From: Sulfurimonas indica
Lineage (GTDB): Bacteria > Campylobacterota > Campylobacteria > Campylobacterales > Sulfurimonadaceae
Length of the DNA: 64,000 nt
NCBI RefSeq assembly: GCF_009192995.1
Contig: NZ_SDID01000002.1
Coordinates: 62,001 to 126,000 of the forward strand
Reading direction: 5' to 3'
Shown here piece after piece: positions 34,726-42,299 of the stretch (positions within the stretch are counted from its first letter, which is position 1; each line of letters begins with the position of its first letter). Both the position numbers and the translations under genes were made by a program. The notes under the pieces were generated by a model, which made no database searches, was not told where the DNA came from, and saw nothing but the letters and a program-made list of their open reading frames with translations.

Positions 34726-35034
34726 ATGAAAAAAGAACAAATACTCAACTATCTTAGCAGTGTTAAAACGAAGTACCAAAAAGAGGGTTTTATGATTAAG
34801 GCTCTTTTTGGTTCCTATTCTCGTGGTGAGGCAGATGAAAAGAGTGATGTTGATATTCTTGTAGAAGCTACTCCAGAGTTTGCAGCGCGCTATGGATTTG
34901 GAGCGATAGAGCGTATCTGTGAGATAGAAAAAGAACTCAGTGTTGCACTGGGTACAAAAGTAGACCTGGCAGACAGTACAGGCATGGGAAAAACTGCCAA
35001 AAAGTTCATTATAGACAGAGCGATATATGTCTAA
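34726..35034 (+). CDS. mntA: MntA nucleotidyltransferase antitoxin
   Basis: A 102-residue minimal nucleotidyltransferase. The active-site motif is FGSYSRGEADEKSDVDILVE (residues 28-47): G29-S30 and the metal-binding D41 and D43. In HepT/MntA (type VII) pairs the enzyme adds AMP to a Tyr of the HEPN toxin and silences it. The gene overlaps hepT by 8 nt. It is the last cargo before the right end of the element and would help keep the element in the population. Confidence 0.92.
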   Translation: MKKEQILNYLSSVKTKYQKEGFMIKALFGSYSRGEADEKSDVDILVEATPEFAARYGFGAIERICEIEKELSVALGTKVDLADSTGMGKTAKKFIIDRAIYV

Positions 35035-35380
35035 AGAATCCATTGCAAAAGTACATCTCATAATTGAGAAAATCGAATACATAGAGCAGATAGTACAAGA
35101 AGCTGGAAGCATTACCGGTGCACTTGAGGATGCAGTTATCAACAGGCCGGCAATTCTTATGCATCTTACAGCAATAGCTGAACAGTTTAACAAGCTCAAA
35201 CAGTCTCATGCAGATGATATTTTGAGTGCTTTTGATGACAAAGACATTAAGGGAATGTATGATGTACGAACATATATTGCTCATGATTATGAAGGCGTTA
35301 ACCTTGCCATTGTAGAATGGATCATAAGAAACGGACTTCCAAAGTTTAAAACACAGTGCAAAAGAGTGATAAATAGATAA
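35027..35380 (+). CDS. hepT: HepT HEPN-family toxin RNase
   Basis: A 117-residue DUF86/HEPN protein. The catalytic motif Rx4HxY is intact as R81-TYIA-H86-D-Y88, and Y88 is the expected AMP-acceptor. Upstream helices carry the conserved NRPAILMHLTAIAEQ segment. It should form RNase dimers that MntA neutralises. It overlaps mntA and ends 3 nt before the right arm-type repeat of the integrated element. Confidence 0.92.
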   Translation: MSKESIAKVHLIIEKIEYIEQIVQEAGSITGALEDAVINRPAILMHLTAIAEQFNKLKQSHADDILSAFDDKDIKGMYDVRTYIAHDYEGVNLAIVEWIIRNGLPKFKTQCKRVINR

Positions 35381-35382
35381 TT

Positions 35383-35406
35383 GTGTTACCTATATGTTAC
35401 CTTTTT
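35383..35406 (+). repeat. Right arm-type repeat of the element
   Basis: GTGTTACC-TATA-TGTTACC-TTTTT, 23 of 24 identical to 27292-27315 and in the same orientation. It lies 60 bp inside the right attachment site. Confidence 0.65.
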
Positions 35407-35465
35407 TAAAGAAGATATGGATAAAGCACCTATATATAGGGATTTTGAGCATATATAGAACTGGT

Positions 35466-35476
35466 GCTGTCCACCA
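35466..35476. repeat. Right attachment site copy
   Basis: GCTGTCCACCA, an exact copy of the tRNA-Ser 3' end. The sequence to its left does not continue as tRNA, so this is the duplicated end created by integration. Confidence 0.85.
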
Positions 35477-35513
35477 TTCTTCTCTTTTATACCAATTATG
35501 TTAACATTTCATT

Positions 35514-35789
35514 ATGATAAGTAGATTTCTTAGAAAATATCTTAGTATTGTTTTCGTACTTGCAACACTTATGGGTACGATGCATCATCATAATGATCTC
35601 AAGCAGCATAGTGATTGTCAGATATGTACGATTCAGTCTAGCATTGCGCATGCAGATACACCTGTTGATGTTGTATATCTCACGCAGCTTGATATTTACA
35701 GAGAATCTATCGTCACACAACTCACAACACTTCATGATAAGCAGTCTGAAAATCCACTTCACGCAAGAGCTCCTCCTTTTTTCTCCTAA
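35514..35789 (+). CDS. Small exported His/Cys protein before a metal-uptake operon
   Basis: A 91-residue protein with an uncleaved or cleavable hydrophobic N-terminus (LSIVFVLATLMG). A metal-ligand-like cluster follows: MHHHNDLKQHSDCQIC, with five His and a CxxC within residues 23-38. The C-terminal half is polar. It lies just before an outer-membrane protein and znuAB-like genes, so it may bind or sense the metal in the periplasm. It does not match a named family that I can identify. Confidence 0.6.
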   Translation: MISRFLRKYLSIVFVLATLMGTMHHHNDLKQHSDCQICTIQSSIAHADTPVDVVYLTQLDIYRESIVTQLTTLHDKQSENPLHARAPPFFS

Positions 35790-35832
35790 ACTTTACAATT
35801 AAACAACTATTTTTATAACGGAGAAACAGACA

Positions 35833-37056
35833 ATGAAAAAAATATTAGCTTTGTCTCTTTTTGCCTCTGCAATACTTATGGCAGAGAGTGAAATTGATGC
35901 TATAAAAGCAGAATTGCAAGCACAAAAAGAGACGACACAAAAACTAGAAGAGAAGCTTGATGCATTGAGCCGACAACAAGAGAGTACTTCTGTAAATAGA
36001 AGTGCAAGTTTTTCACAAAATGCTTATCTGCCAGATATTGCGTTTATCTTAAATATGTCTGCTGTTGGCAGAGATGTAGCAAATGGAGACTATGAAAACT
36101 TTGCAATTCCGGGCTTTATTGATGCCTCAGGTGCAACGATGCCATTTAACAAAGAGAGAGGTTTTAATCTTAACTATGCAGAGGTTGCTTTACATTCTGT
36201 AGTCGATCCATATTTTGAGGCAGTAGTCTATTTCCACTTGCAGCCAAATGAGTTTGAGATAGGTGAGGCTTATGTACAGACAACATCGCTTCCATATTAT
36301 CTAAGAGTAAAAGCTGGAAAATTTAAGAGCTCTTTCGGTCGTATAAACTCCAAGCACCACCACTCCTGGTATTTTGATGCACAGCCCATCATCTATAAAG
36401 CTCTTTTTGGACCAGATGGCATCAGTGACCCTGGTGTACAACTGCAGTGGATAGCCCCAACTGATGCTTATTTGATGTTTGGAGCAGAAGCACTTCAAGG
36501 GACAAATGCGAGAAGTTTTGGCGACAATGAGAGTAATAATCTCTATGTAGGCTATGTTAAGTCAAGTCTTGATGTAACAGATGAGCTCTCCATTCTTGGT
36601 GGTATCAGTTATGCGCACGGAAAAAATACAACTACAAATGCGACAGACGTTTATGGCCTTGACTTGACACTGCGCCAAGAGCTTGGGAGTTACTCGTTTC
36701 TTCTTTGGCAGAGTGAATATCTTCACAGAGAAAAAGAGCTAGCTACAAGGAGTGATACGCAGGCAGGTCTCTATAGTGAGCTTATCTATCAGTATGATAA
36801 AAACTATGCGGCAGGCTTTCGCTATGACGCCATTACAAAGAATGAAGCAGATTTGACTTCTTACAATGGTGTCGATACGAGTGGTTTGGATAAGTACAGT
36901 GTAATGGTAGAATATAAACCCTTTCCTATGTCACGACTGCGATTTTCTTACTCTTATGACAGAACAAAAGTCATTAATGATGAAAGACGTAACATCAATG
37001 AAGTGATGCTTAGTTTAAACATCGCAGCCGGTGCACATAGTGCACATGATTATTAG
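35833..37056 (+). CDS. Outer-membrane barrel of the metal-uptake operon
   Basis: A 407-residue exported protein with signal peptide MKKILALSLFASAILMA. A short coiled coil at about 20-50 (EIDAIKAELQAQKETTQKLEEKL) is followed by a beta-barrel domain of alternating strands. His-rich segments occur (SKHHHSWYF near 175, and a C-terminal AHSAHDY). No TonB box or plug is evident. Together with the znuA gene 9 nt downstream, this suggests an outer-membrane channel for zinc or another divalent metal. Confidence 0.7.
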   Translation: MKKILALSLFASAILMAESEIDAIKAELQAQKETTQKLEEKLDALSRQQESTSVNRSASFSQNAYLPDIAFILNMSAVGRDVANGDYENFAIPGFIDASGATMPFNKERGFNLNYAEVALHSVVDPYFEAVVYFHLQPNEFEIGEAYVQTTSLPYYLRVKAGKFKSSFGRINSKHHHSWYFDAQPIIYKALFGPDGISDPGVQLQWIAPTDAYLMFGAEALQGTNARSFGDNESNNLYVGYVKSSLDVTDELSILGGISYAHGKNTTTNATDVYGLDLTLRQELGSYSFLLWQSEYLHREKELATRSDTQAGLYSELIYQYDKNYAAGFRYDAITKNEADLTSYNGVDTSGLDKYSVMVEYKPFPMSRLRFSYSYDRTKVINDERRNINEVMLSLNIAAGAHSAHDY

Positions 37057-37065
37057 GAGAGTAAA

Positions 37066-37944
37066 ATGAAAAAGATATTACTAACACTATTACTAACATC
37101 TGTACTATTTGCTTCGCTAAAAGTAGATACAACATATGCGACACTTGGTGCAGTAGCAAAAAAGATAGGCGGTGATGCTATCGAGGTGACTGTTTTAGCT
37201 TCGCCTCAGTACGATCCACACTTTATTACACCAAAACCATCACTGATAGCCAAACTTCGCCGAGCTGATCTACTCATTATCAATGGTGGAGGTTTGGAGA
37301 TAGGTTGGTTGCCCCCACTGCTGAGAAATGCCAACAACCCAAAAATTCGTAACGGCGCAAAAGGATTTTTAGATATATCACACGCTATTGCGATGATTGA
37401 AGTACCGACTTCTGTTTCTCGTGCTTATGGGGATGTGCATGCACAAGGTAATCCGCATTACTTTACTGATCCGTATAATATCTTACTCATTGCAAAAGCG
37501 ATAGAGCAAAAACTCATAGAACTTGACCCAAAAAAAGAACAGTTTTATAGCAAAAATTTTGAGCAGTTTGAAAAAGAGTGGCAAGCCTATCTCAAGAGTT
37601 TTGATGCAAAAATGACAGTGTGTACAACAAAAAAAGTGATAGAGTACCATGAATTATATGACTACTTTTTAAAGCGTTATAGCATTAAAAGCTATGGCAA
37701 CATCGAACCGCTTCCGGGAATTGCACCAAGTTCAAAACATACTGTTGCACTCATTAACACTATAAAAGAAAATGGCATAAAAAAGATTTTACAGGATGTT
37801 TATCATGAGCAAAAAACGGCAAAGTTTATTGCTGCAAAAACCGGCGTAAAAGTCGTTGTTATCCCGCATGATGTCGGAGCAGTAGAAGAGAGTGATACTT
37901 TAGAGAAGTTTTACGACACAATAGCGAAACGAATATGTCACTGA
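37066..37944 (+). CDS. znuA: Metal ABC transporter substrate-binding protein
   Basis: A 292-residue cluster A-I periplasmic binding protein with signal peptide MKKILLTLLLTSVLFA. Family motifs are the metal-site DPHFITPKPS, HAQGNPHYFTDP and VIPHDVGAVEESDTLEKFYD, plus a second-lobe VIEYHELYDYF. The His-rich loop typical of ZnuA is short, so zinc is likely but manganese or iron is not excluded. It overlaps the permease gene by 10 nt. Confidence 0.88.
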   Translation: MKKILLTLLLTSVLFASLKVDTTYATLGAVAKKIGGDAIEVTVLASPQYDPHFITPKPSLIAKLRRADLLIINGGGLEIGWLPPLLRNANNPKIRNGAKGFLDISHAIAMIEVPTSVSRAYGDVHAQGNPHYFTDPYNILLIAKAIEQKLIELDPKKEQFYSKNFEQFEKEWQAYLKSFDAKMTVCTTKKVIEYHELYDYFLKRYSIKSYGNIEPLPGIAPSSKHTVALINTIKENGIKKILQDVYHEQKTAKFIAAKTGVKVVVIPHDVGAVEESDTLEKFYDTIAKRICH

Positions 37945-38690
37945 TAGAACTTTTTTGGCCGGCATTTTTGCTGGCCTTTATACTTGTCTTTATTCACACA
38001 CTTTTTGGTTTGGAGATTATCAGACGAGGTGTGATTTTTACAGACCTGGCGATAGGGCAGTTCGCTGCTATTGGGATGGCTCTTAGTATTGCATTTATGG
38101 ATGGAAGCTATCAGACGATACTGAGCTTTTCTTTTGCCATTCTTGCAGCACTTATTATCACATGGGCAACGAAAAATGTTGAAAAGATTGAGGCTTTCAT
38201 TGGTCTTTTGTATGCTTTTGGGATTGCTGTGATAATGTTGGTTTTGGCACAAAGCTCAGAAGGAACCGAACTCTATTCAAAACTGAGTGCGGCTGATATT
38301 TTATTTACATCACCGAATGATTTTTACAAAAGCATGGCTCTTTACAGTGCTGTTAGTCTTGTTATGTTTGTTCTTTATCCAAGACTGCAGGGGATAAAAA
38401 AAGAGTTTTTGTTCTTTGTGATGCTAGCTGTAACTGTAACCTCTTCAGTACAGTCTGCTGGAGTTTTGGTTGTTTTTGCACTGCTTATAGCGCCCTCTTA
38501 TGCAGGAGTGATGCAAAAACGATTTAACTCTTTTGCTTTTGCAACACTTTTTGGATCTTTTGCCCTCGTTATTGCCCTTGTGGCATCTTACTTTTTAGAT
38601 TTGCCAACCGGTTATGCAATCATTTTCGTAACAGTTACCTTTTCACTGCTCTTTGTGGTATTATTGAGCATTATAAAAGGAAAGAGATGA
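37935..38690 (+). CDS. znuB: Metal ABC transporter permease
   Basis: A 251-residue ABC-3 family permease with about eight transmembrane helices. It carries the family segments TDLAIGQFAAIGMALS (around 35) and SAGVLVVFALLIAPSYAG (around 175). It overlaps znuA at its start and the next gene by 4 nt. No ATP-binding subunit gene is present in this operon, so ZnuC must come from elsewhere. Confidence 0.88.
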   Translation: MSLIELFWPAFLLAFILVFIHTLFGLEIIRRGVIFTDLAIGQFAAIGMALSIAFMDGSYQTILSFSFAILAALIITWATKNVEKIEAFIGLLYAFGIAVIMLVLAQSSEGTELYSKLSAADILFTSPNDFYKSMALYSAVSLVMFVLYPRLQGIKKEFLFFVMLAVTVTSSVQSAGVLVVFALLIAPSYAGVMQKRFNSFAFATLFGSFALVIALVASYFLDLPTGYAIIFVTVTFSLLFVVLLSIIKGKR

Positions 38691-39118
38691 AAAGTAAAAT
38701 ATTGGTTTTTTTACAGTTCTTTATTATATTTTTGATGCTTTTGCCCCTTGGAGAAAAGATGCATTATCTTTATGCAGGTATGTTTTTCTCTGTAGCTGGT
38801 GTAATCATAGGCTTGCTCGCGATCAATACACATGAAAGAGGAAATTTCAATATTCGCCCAGATATCAAAGAGGAGTGTGAGCTCGTTACTCATGGTATCT
38901 ATACCTATATCAGACATCCGATGTACCTTTCTGTTCTTACTATAATGTTAGGTGTAGTGCTTATCTATTTTAGTTTTTATGAAATTGTTCTCTATATAGT
39001 TTTAGTGAGTGTTATGCTTACAAAACTTTTTTATGAAGAACATCTGTGGCAGTACCACAGCCAAGAGTACGAAGTCTATAAAAAACATACAAAAAGGCTT
39101 GTTCCTTTTATATTTTAA
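38687..39118 (+). CDS. Isoprenylcysteine methyltransferase-like membrane protein
   Basis: A 143-residue membrane protein with four hydrophobic segments. The ICMT/PEMT signature is present: NIRPDIKEECELVTHGIYTYIRHPMY-like (residues 56-83), then YEEHLWQYHSQEYEVYKKHTKRLVPF at the C-terminus. Such proteins methylate small hydrophobic or lipid substrates with S-adenosylmethionine. The substrate is unknown. Its ATG overlaps the znuB stop, though it may be functionally unrelated to metal uptake. Confidence 0.82.
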   Translation: MKSKILVFLQFFIIFLMLLPLGEKMHYLYAGMFFSVAGVIIGLLAINTHERGNFNIRPDIKEECELVTHGIYTYIRHPMYLSVLTIMLGVVLIYFSFYEIVLYIVLVSVMLTKLFYEEHLWQYHSQEYEVYKKHTKRLVPFIF

Positions 39119-39152
39119 CAATTCGATATAATAAGATAGACACAAAGGGCAG

Positions 39153-39263
39153 GTGTATACGATTTTATCTCTCGTTCAGACAAAGAGTTTTGAAGAAGAG
39201 CCAATTCAAGCCGGTTTGTATGATCTAAATCGTTATGCCAGAAGACCATGGAATAAGGAGTAG
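39153..39263 (+). CDS. Possible 36-residue protein in the leader of the next gene
   Basis: A GTG-started frame that would encode a polar peptide ending LYDLNRYARRPWNKE. It follows a TATAAT box (39127-39132) and stops 3 nt before the next gene's ATG. The composition looks protein-like but the ribosome-binding site is weak, so it may be non-coding leader. Confidence 0.25.
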   Translation: MYTILSLVQTKSFEEEPIQAGLYDLNRYARRPWNKE

Positions 39264-39266
39264 GTG

Positions 39267-39713
39267 ATGGATATTGTTCTTCTTATAAAATCCATAATGG
39301 GTCTGGTCGTAATTTTAGGGATTTTAATAGCATTTTTTCTCTATACTCCAAGTGGAAAGAAAAAAGAAAAAAAAGAGAAAAAAAGTTATATACAACCGAG
39401 TAAGCCAAAGCCAAAACATGAACTAAAGGACCTGCTTGCAGTTATTCGCAATAAGCATGCAACAACTGAAGAACTAGCGGAGGCACTGGAGCTAATCATC
39501 AAATATCATGGGCATATTCATCCAAAACTTGGAATCCGGACACATTCTGATTTTGATATCTATTCAGAGGTACTTTTGCGTATTTGTCGCCATCCCAACA
39601 CAAACAAAGGTATCATCATAAAGTTTGATAAAGAGTTGGAGAAATTAAATCCAGACTATGTCAGGGAGATAAACGACTCTCTGACAAAGGGGCTCAATTC
39701 AAGAGGAATATAG
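39267..39713 (+). CDS. Single-span membrane protein with basic linker
   Basis: A 148-residue protein. An N-terminal transmembrane helix (about 5-27) is followed by an extremely Lys-rich linker (KKKEKKEKKSY) and a compact soluble domain of about 95 residues. That domain contains ELAEALELIIKYHG and DFDIYSEVLLRICRHP. AAGGAG lies 6 nt before the ATG at 39267, so the GTG three bases upstream is less likely. No known family is recognised. It is convergent with lapD. Confidence 0.65.
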   Translation: MDIVLLIKSIMGLVVILGILIAFFLYTPSGKKKEKKEKKSYIQPSKPKPKHELKDLLAVIRNKHATTEELAEALELIIKYHGHIHPKLGIRTHSDFDIYSEVLLRICRHPNTNKGIIIKFDKELEKLNPDYVREINDSLTKGLNSRGI

Positions 39714-39715
39714 TT

Positions 39716-41632
39716 CTAAAAACTGTCTGTAATCGGACCTTGTACTTTATAGATATGAAGTTTTTGCAGTGCTGCGAGTTCTTCTTGGTCTTTTACAAAA
39801 CTTGCAATGATTTCTATGCCAAGTGATTTTGTTACAACTTCAAGCGCATTCATAGACTCCTCTGTCTGGTCAAGCAGGAATGTGACATCTGCTTTGATAA
39901 ACTCAGGATTAAGCTCTTTGAGATAGTTAAAATCACTGCTCTCACCTGTGAAAGCATTAATACCGAAACCAAAATTATATTTTCTAAAAAGATCAACAAA
40001 ACCTTTGACTGTTGCGGTGTTATGTAATGCAAAACTGTCAGAGACCTCAAAATAGAGTTTGAAGTTCAATTTTTTCGCATAGAGATAAAAGAGTGTAGAG
40101 AGTTCATCAAATGCTTTTGTATCTTTTAAAAACTCATTAGAGAGACGAATGGAACAGATACTGTCTTTGAGCTCAGGATGATCGATGGTAAGTAGATTTT
40201 TGAGGGCTACAAGGTACATTTTACCAACAAGTCCAAGGTTGATAGCCGGTGCGATAAAGTCACCATAGTAGAAGTGTTTATCTTTCCCGCCATCAATAGT
40301 AAAGGTCATGACTTTATGATTAATTTCTTTGGTCTGTGTATCCATTGTTGCCCAAAACTTCAGACTAAAGTAGTTTTTCTCTATGGACTCTTCTAAAATA
40401 GCACGCCACTCTTCTTTTGGAAGGGCATTATGATTGTTCTCTTCATATACATAGATATTTTTTTGCTCATCCGCTTTGGCTTTTATCAGTGCATCATCAG
40501 CACGTGTAAGCAGATCACTGATGCTAACATCCGGTCTGTATCGATAGATACCGATGTTTATATAGACCTCTTTAGTGTTGATATCATATTCATCCGCAAG
40601 TTCCAGAAAACTCTCAAAGATATTTCTTGAGATTGATTCAGAGAGAAAAGATTCACAGTCTGGTAACATAAGCGTAAATTCGGTTCCATTCACACGAGCA
40701 ATGAGATGTTCGTCAATGCTTTTTGATTCCTCTTTAAAGATATCTGCAAGAGAGCAAAAAAATGCATCGGCTTCTTTTCGTCCGAGCTGTTTGTTGAGAA
40801 TCTCTGCACCGCTAAGGGCGATAAGCATAATACATCCACCATCATTTTTTGTCTCAAGTTGTAGTAGTTCAGGAAGTTTGAGCATAAGATAGCGGCGATT
40901 GAAGAGTTTTGTAACAGGGTCATTATAGAGGAGTTCACGGTTTCTTTGTGCTGCTTCATTTGCTTTATTGAAGATCTCTTCAACTTTTTTCACCATTGCG
41001 TTCATTGCGTGAGAGACCTCTTTAAACTCTGTAGTATAGGGTTCTTTTGTCTCTATAACAAACTCATTGTTGAGGATTGCTTCAGCTTGATGCTGAATGC
41101 GTTTGAGCGGTTTGAGGATGAAGTGCAGCATAATGCTTAAAAGGCTTAAAGAGATAGTAGCGAAAATCACAAACAGATAAAGCAGTTTTGTAAATGTTTG
41201 ATAGAGTGCTTCATAAACGATTGCAGTGTCTGCTTCAACGGTGACTTTTCCGATAATATTCCATCCTGATGTTACATCAGATTTAACAGGCTTTAAGTGG
41301 ATATCTGCAAAATCGATAAACCATGCAGGAACACCTTCTATTGGGTCGTTATCCTCTTGTTTGTAGCTGAAGCTTGCATCATTGGAGGTGAACTCTATGC
41401 GTTTGTAGTAGCCACTGTCAAATTCTGAGTCAATGACACTCGTAATCATAACAGGCTCTCCCCCGGTTTGGGCTATTTTGTTGGTTAGTGAGGAGATGTT
41501 GTTAACAGTAGTCTGGTAGAGACTCTCAACCATATCCTCTTTGGCTGTTTTATAGTTAATGACCATAACAGAGCCTAAAATTGTTATTATCATCAGTGAG
41601 AGTGCCAATGCCATCTGTTTAAATAGTGTCAT
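39716..41632 (-). CDS. lapD: LapD-like cyclic-di-GMP receptor with degenerate GGDEF-EAL
   Basis: A 638-residue inner-membrane protein. TM1 is at about 8-28, followed by a periplasmic LapD/MoxY-type domain, TM2 near 150, a HAMP segment and a GGDEF-like domain whose signature reads NGTEF. The EAL-like domain has EAL replaced by KFW and other catalytic acids missing. Loss of both active sites fits LapD, which binds c-di-GMP and sequesters the protease LapG. The ATG at 41632 overlaps the lapG stop (ATGA) and has AAGGA upstream. Confidence 0.88.
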   Translation of the reverse strand: MTLFKQMALALSLMIITILGSVMVINYKTAKEDMVESLYQTTVNNISSLTNKIAQTGGEPVMITSVIDSEFDSGYYKRIEFTSNDASFSYKQEDNDPIEGVPAWFIDFADIHLKPVKSDVTSGWNIIGKVTVEADTAIVYEALYQTFTKLLYLFVIFATISLSLLSIMLHFILKPLKRIQHQAEAILNNEFVIETKEPYTTEFKEVSHAMNAMVKKVEEIFNKANEAAQRNRELLYNDPVTKLFNRRYLMLKLPELLQLETKNDGGCIMLIALSGAEILNKQLGRKEADAFFCSLADIFKEESKSIDEHLIARVNGTEFTLMLPDCESFLSESISRNIFESFLELADEYDINTKEVYINIGIYRYRPDVSISDLLTRADDALIKAKADEQKNIYVYEENNHNALPKEEWRAILEESIEKNYFSLKFWATMDTQTKEINHKVMTFTIDGGKDKHFYYGDFIAPAINLGLVGKMYLVALKNLLTIDHPELKDSICSIRLSNEFLKDTKAFDELSTLFYLYAKKLNFKLYFEVSDSFALHNTATVKGFVDLFRKYNFGFGINAFTGESSDFNYLKELNPEFIKADVTFLLDQTEESMNALEVVTKSLGIEIIASFVKDQEELAALQKLHIYKVQGPITDSF

Positions 41633-42252
41633 AGTTTTTTCCTTTTCATATTGGCTTCGAGTTTCTTCCATTTTTTAGATTTTGGTCCGGTGTCTCCGTT
41701 TATCATCTTTATAACCTTGATAAGGTCAGGACGTTTAGATACCGGAAGAACAAGTCTGTTGTTGTTTCCTAAAATAAGAATGTCATTTTTAGATTTTGGA
41801 TTTGGCACTTTAAAATAGGCCAAAACCATATGTGAACTCTTTTTCCCTCGTCTGCTTTTGTAGATTACATAAGCAAATTTCATTCTATGTGGGTCAATAC
41901 CGAGTTCTTTGAGAATATAATACTTTGCAATAGTATAATCTTCACAGTCCCCTTTGTTTTTGCCGATAAACTCATAAAGCGTTGCCCAGTAGTCACTGAC
42001 ACCGTAAACTTTTTTATCACTTGCATACTTTATGAAGTTGACCCATGTGTTTACAGTGTTGAGCTTTTTCATAGTAGAAGCATTTTTTAGTTTCTGCAGT
42101 AAAGATGTGTTTATATCGGCAAAACGATTTTTTGCAAAAACGCCATATTTTTTCAGCGCACGCTCTTCTAGTTTTTTATCTATAAGCTGATCTGCATGCA
42201 GCACGGAAGAAGATATGATAAAAATCACGAGAAGCTTTGTCAAAAAATTCAT
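41629..42252 (-). CDS. lapG: LapG-like periplasmic cysteine protease
   Basis: A 207-residue bacterial transglutaminase-like cysteine proteinase with a signal peptide (to about residue 20). The catalytic triad is visible as Cys in GDCEDYTIAKYY, His in SSHMVLAYF and Asp in NDILILGNNN. LapG cleaves large surface adhesins unless LapD captures it at high c-di-GMP. It lies directly upstream of lapD and is translationally coupled to it. No large RTX-type adhesin gene is in the window, so the substrate lies elsewhere. Confidence 0.9.
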   Translation of the reverse strand: MNFLTKLLVIFIISSSVLHADQLIDKKLEERALKKYGVFAKNRFADINTSLLQKLKNASTMKKLNTVNTWVNFIKYASDKKVYGVSDYWATLYEFIGKNKGDCEDYTIAKYYILKELGIDPHRMKFAYVIYKSRRGKKSSHMVLAYFKVPNPKSKNDILILGNNNRLVLPVSKRPDLIKVIKMINGDTGPKSKKWKKLEANMKRKKL

Positions 42253-42299
42253 GCTTTATTATACTATAGACTTCTTGCATAACTAAGATATATCTATTT

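Larger units (their letters stand above)
27189..35476. mobile_element. Integrated genetic element in tRNA-Ser (about 8.3 kb)
   Basis: Bounded by the 11-bp direct repeat and by paired GTTACC repeats just inside each end. Contents in order: tyrosine integrase, 240-residue protein, AlpA-like regulator, second tyrosine recombinase, 174-residue protein, DnaB-N/DUF3987-like replication protein, broken YafQ/RelE toxin, CsrA-site-like hairpins, small membrane protein, iteron-like repeats, secreted protein and MntA/HepT. There are no capsid, tail, terminase or conjugation genes. It could be a phage satellite (P4/PICI-like) or an integrated plasmid. The base composition is visibly more AT-rich than the flanks. 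Confidence 0.85.
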
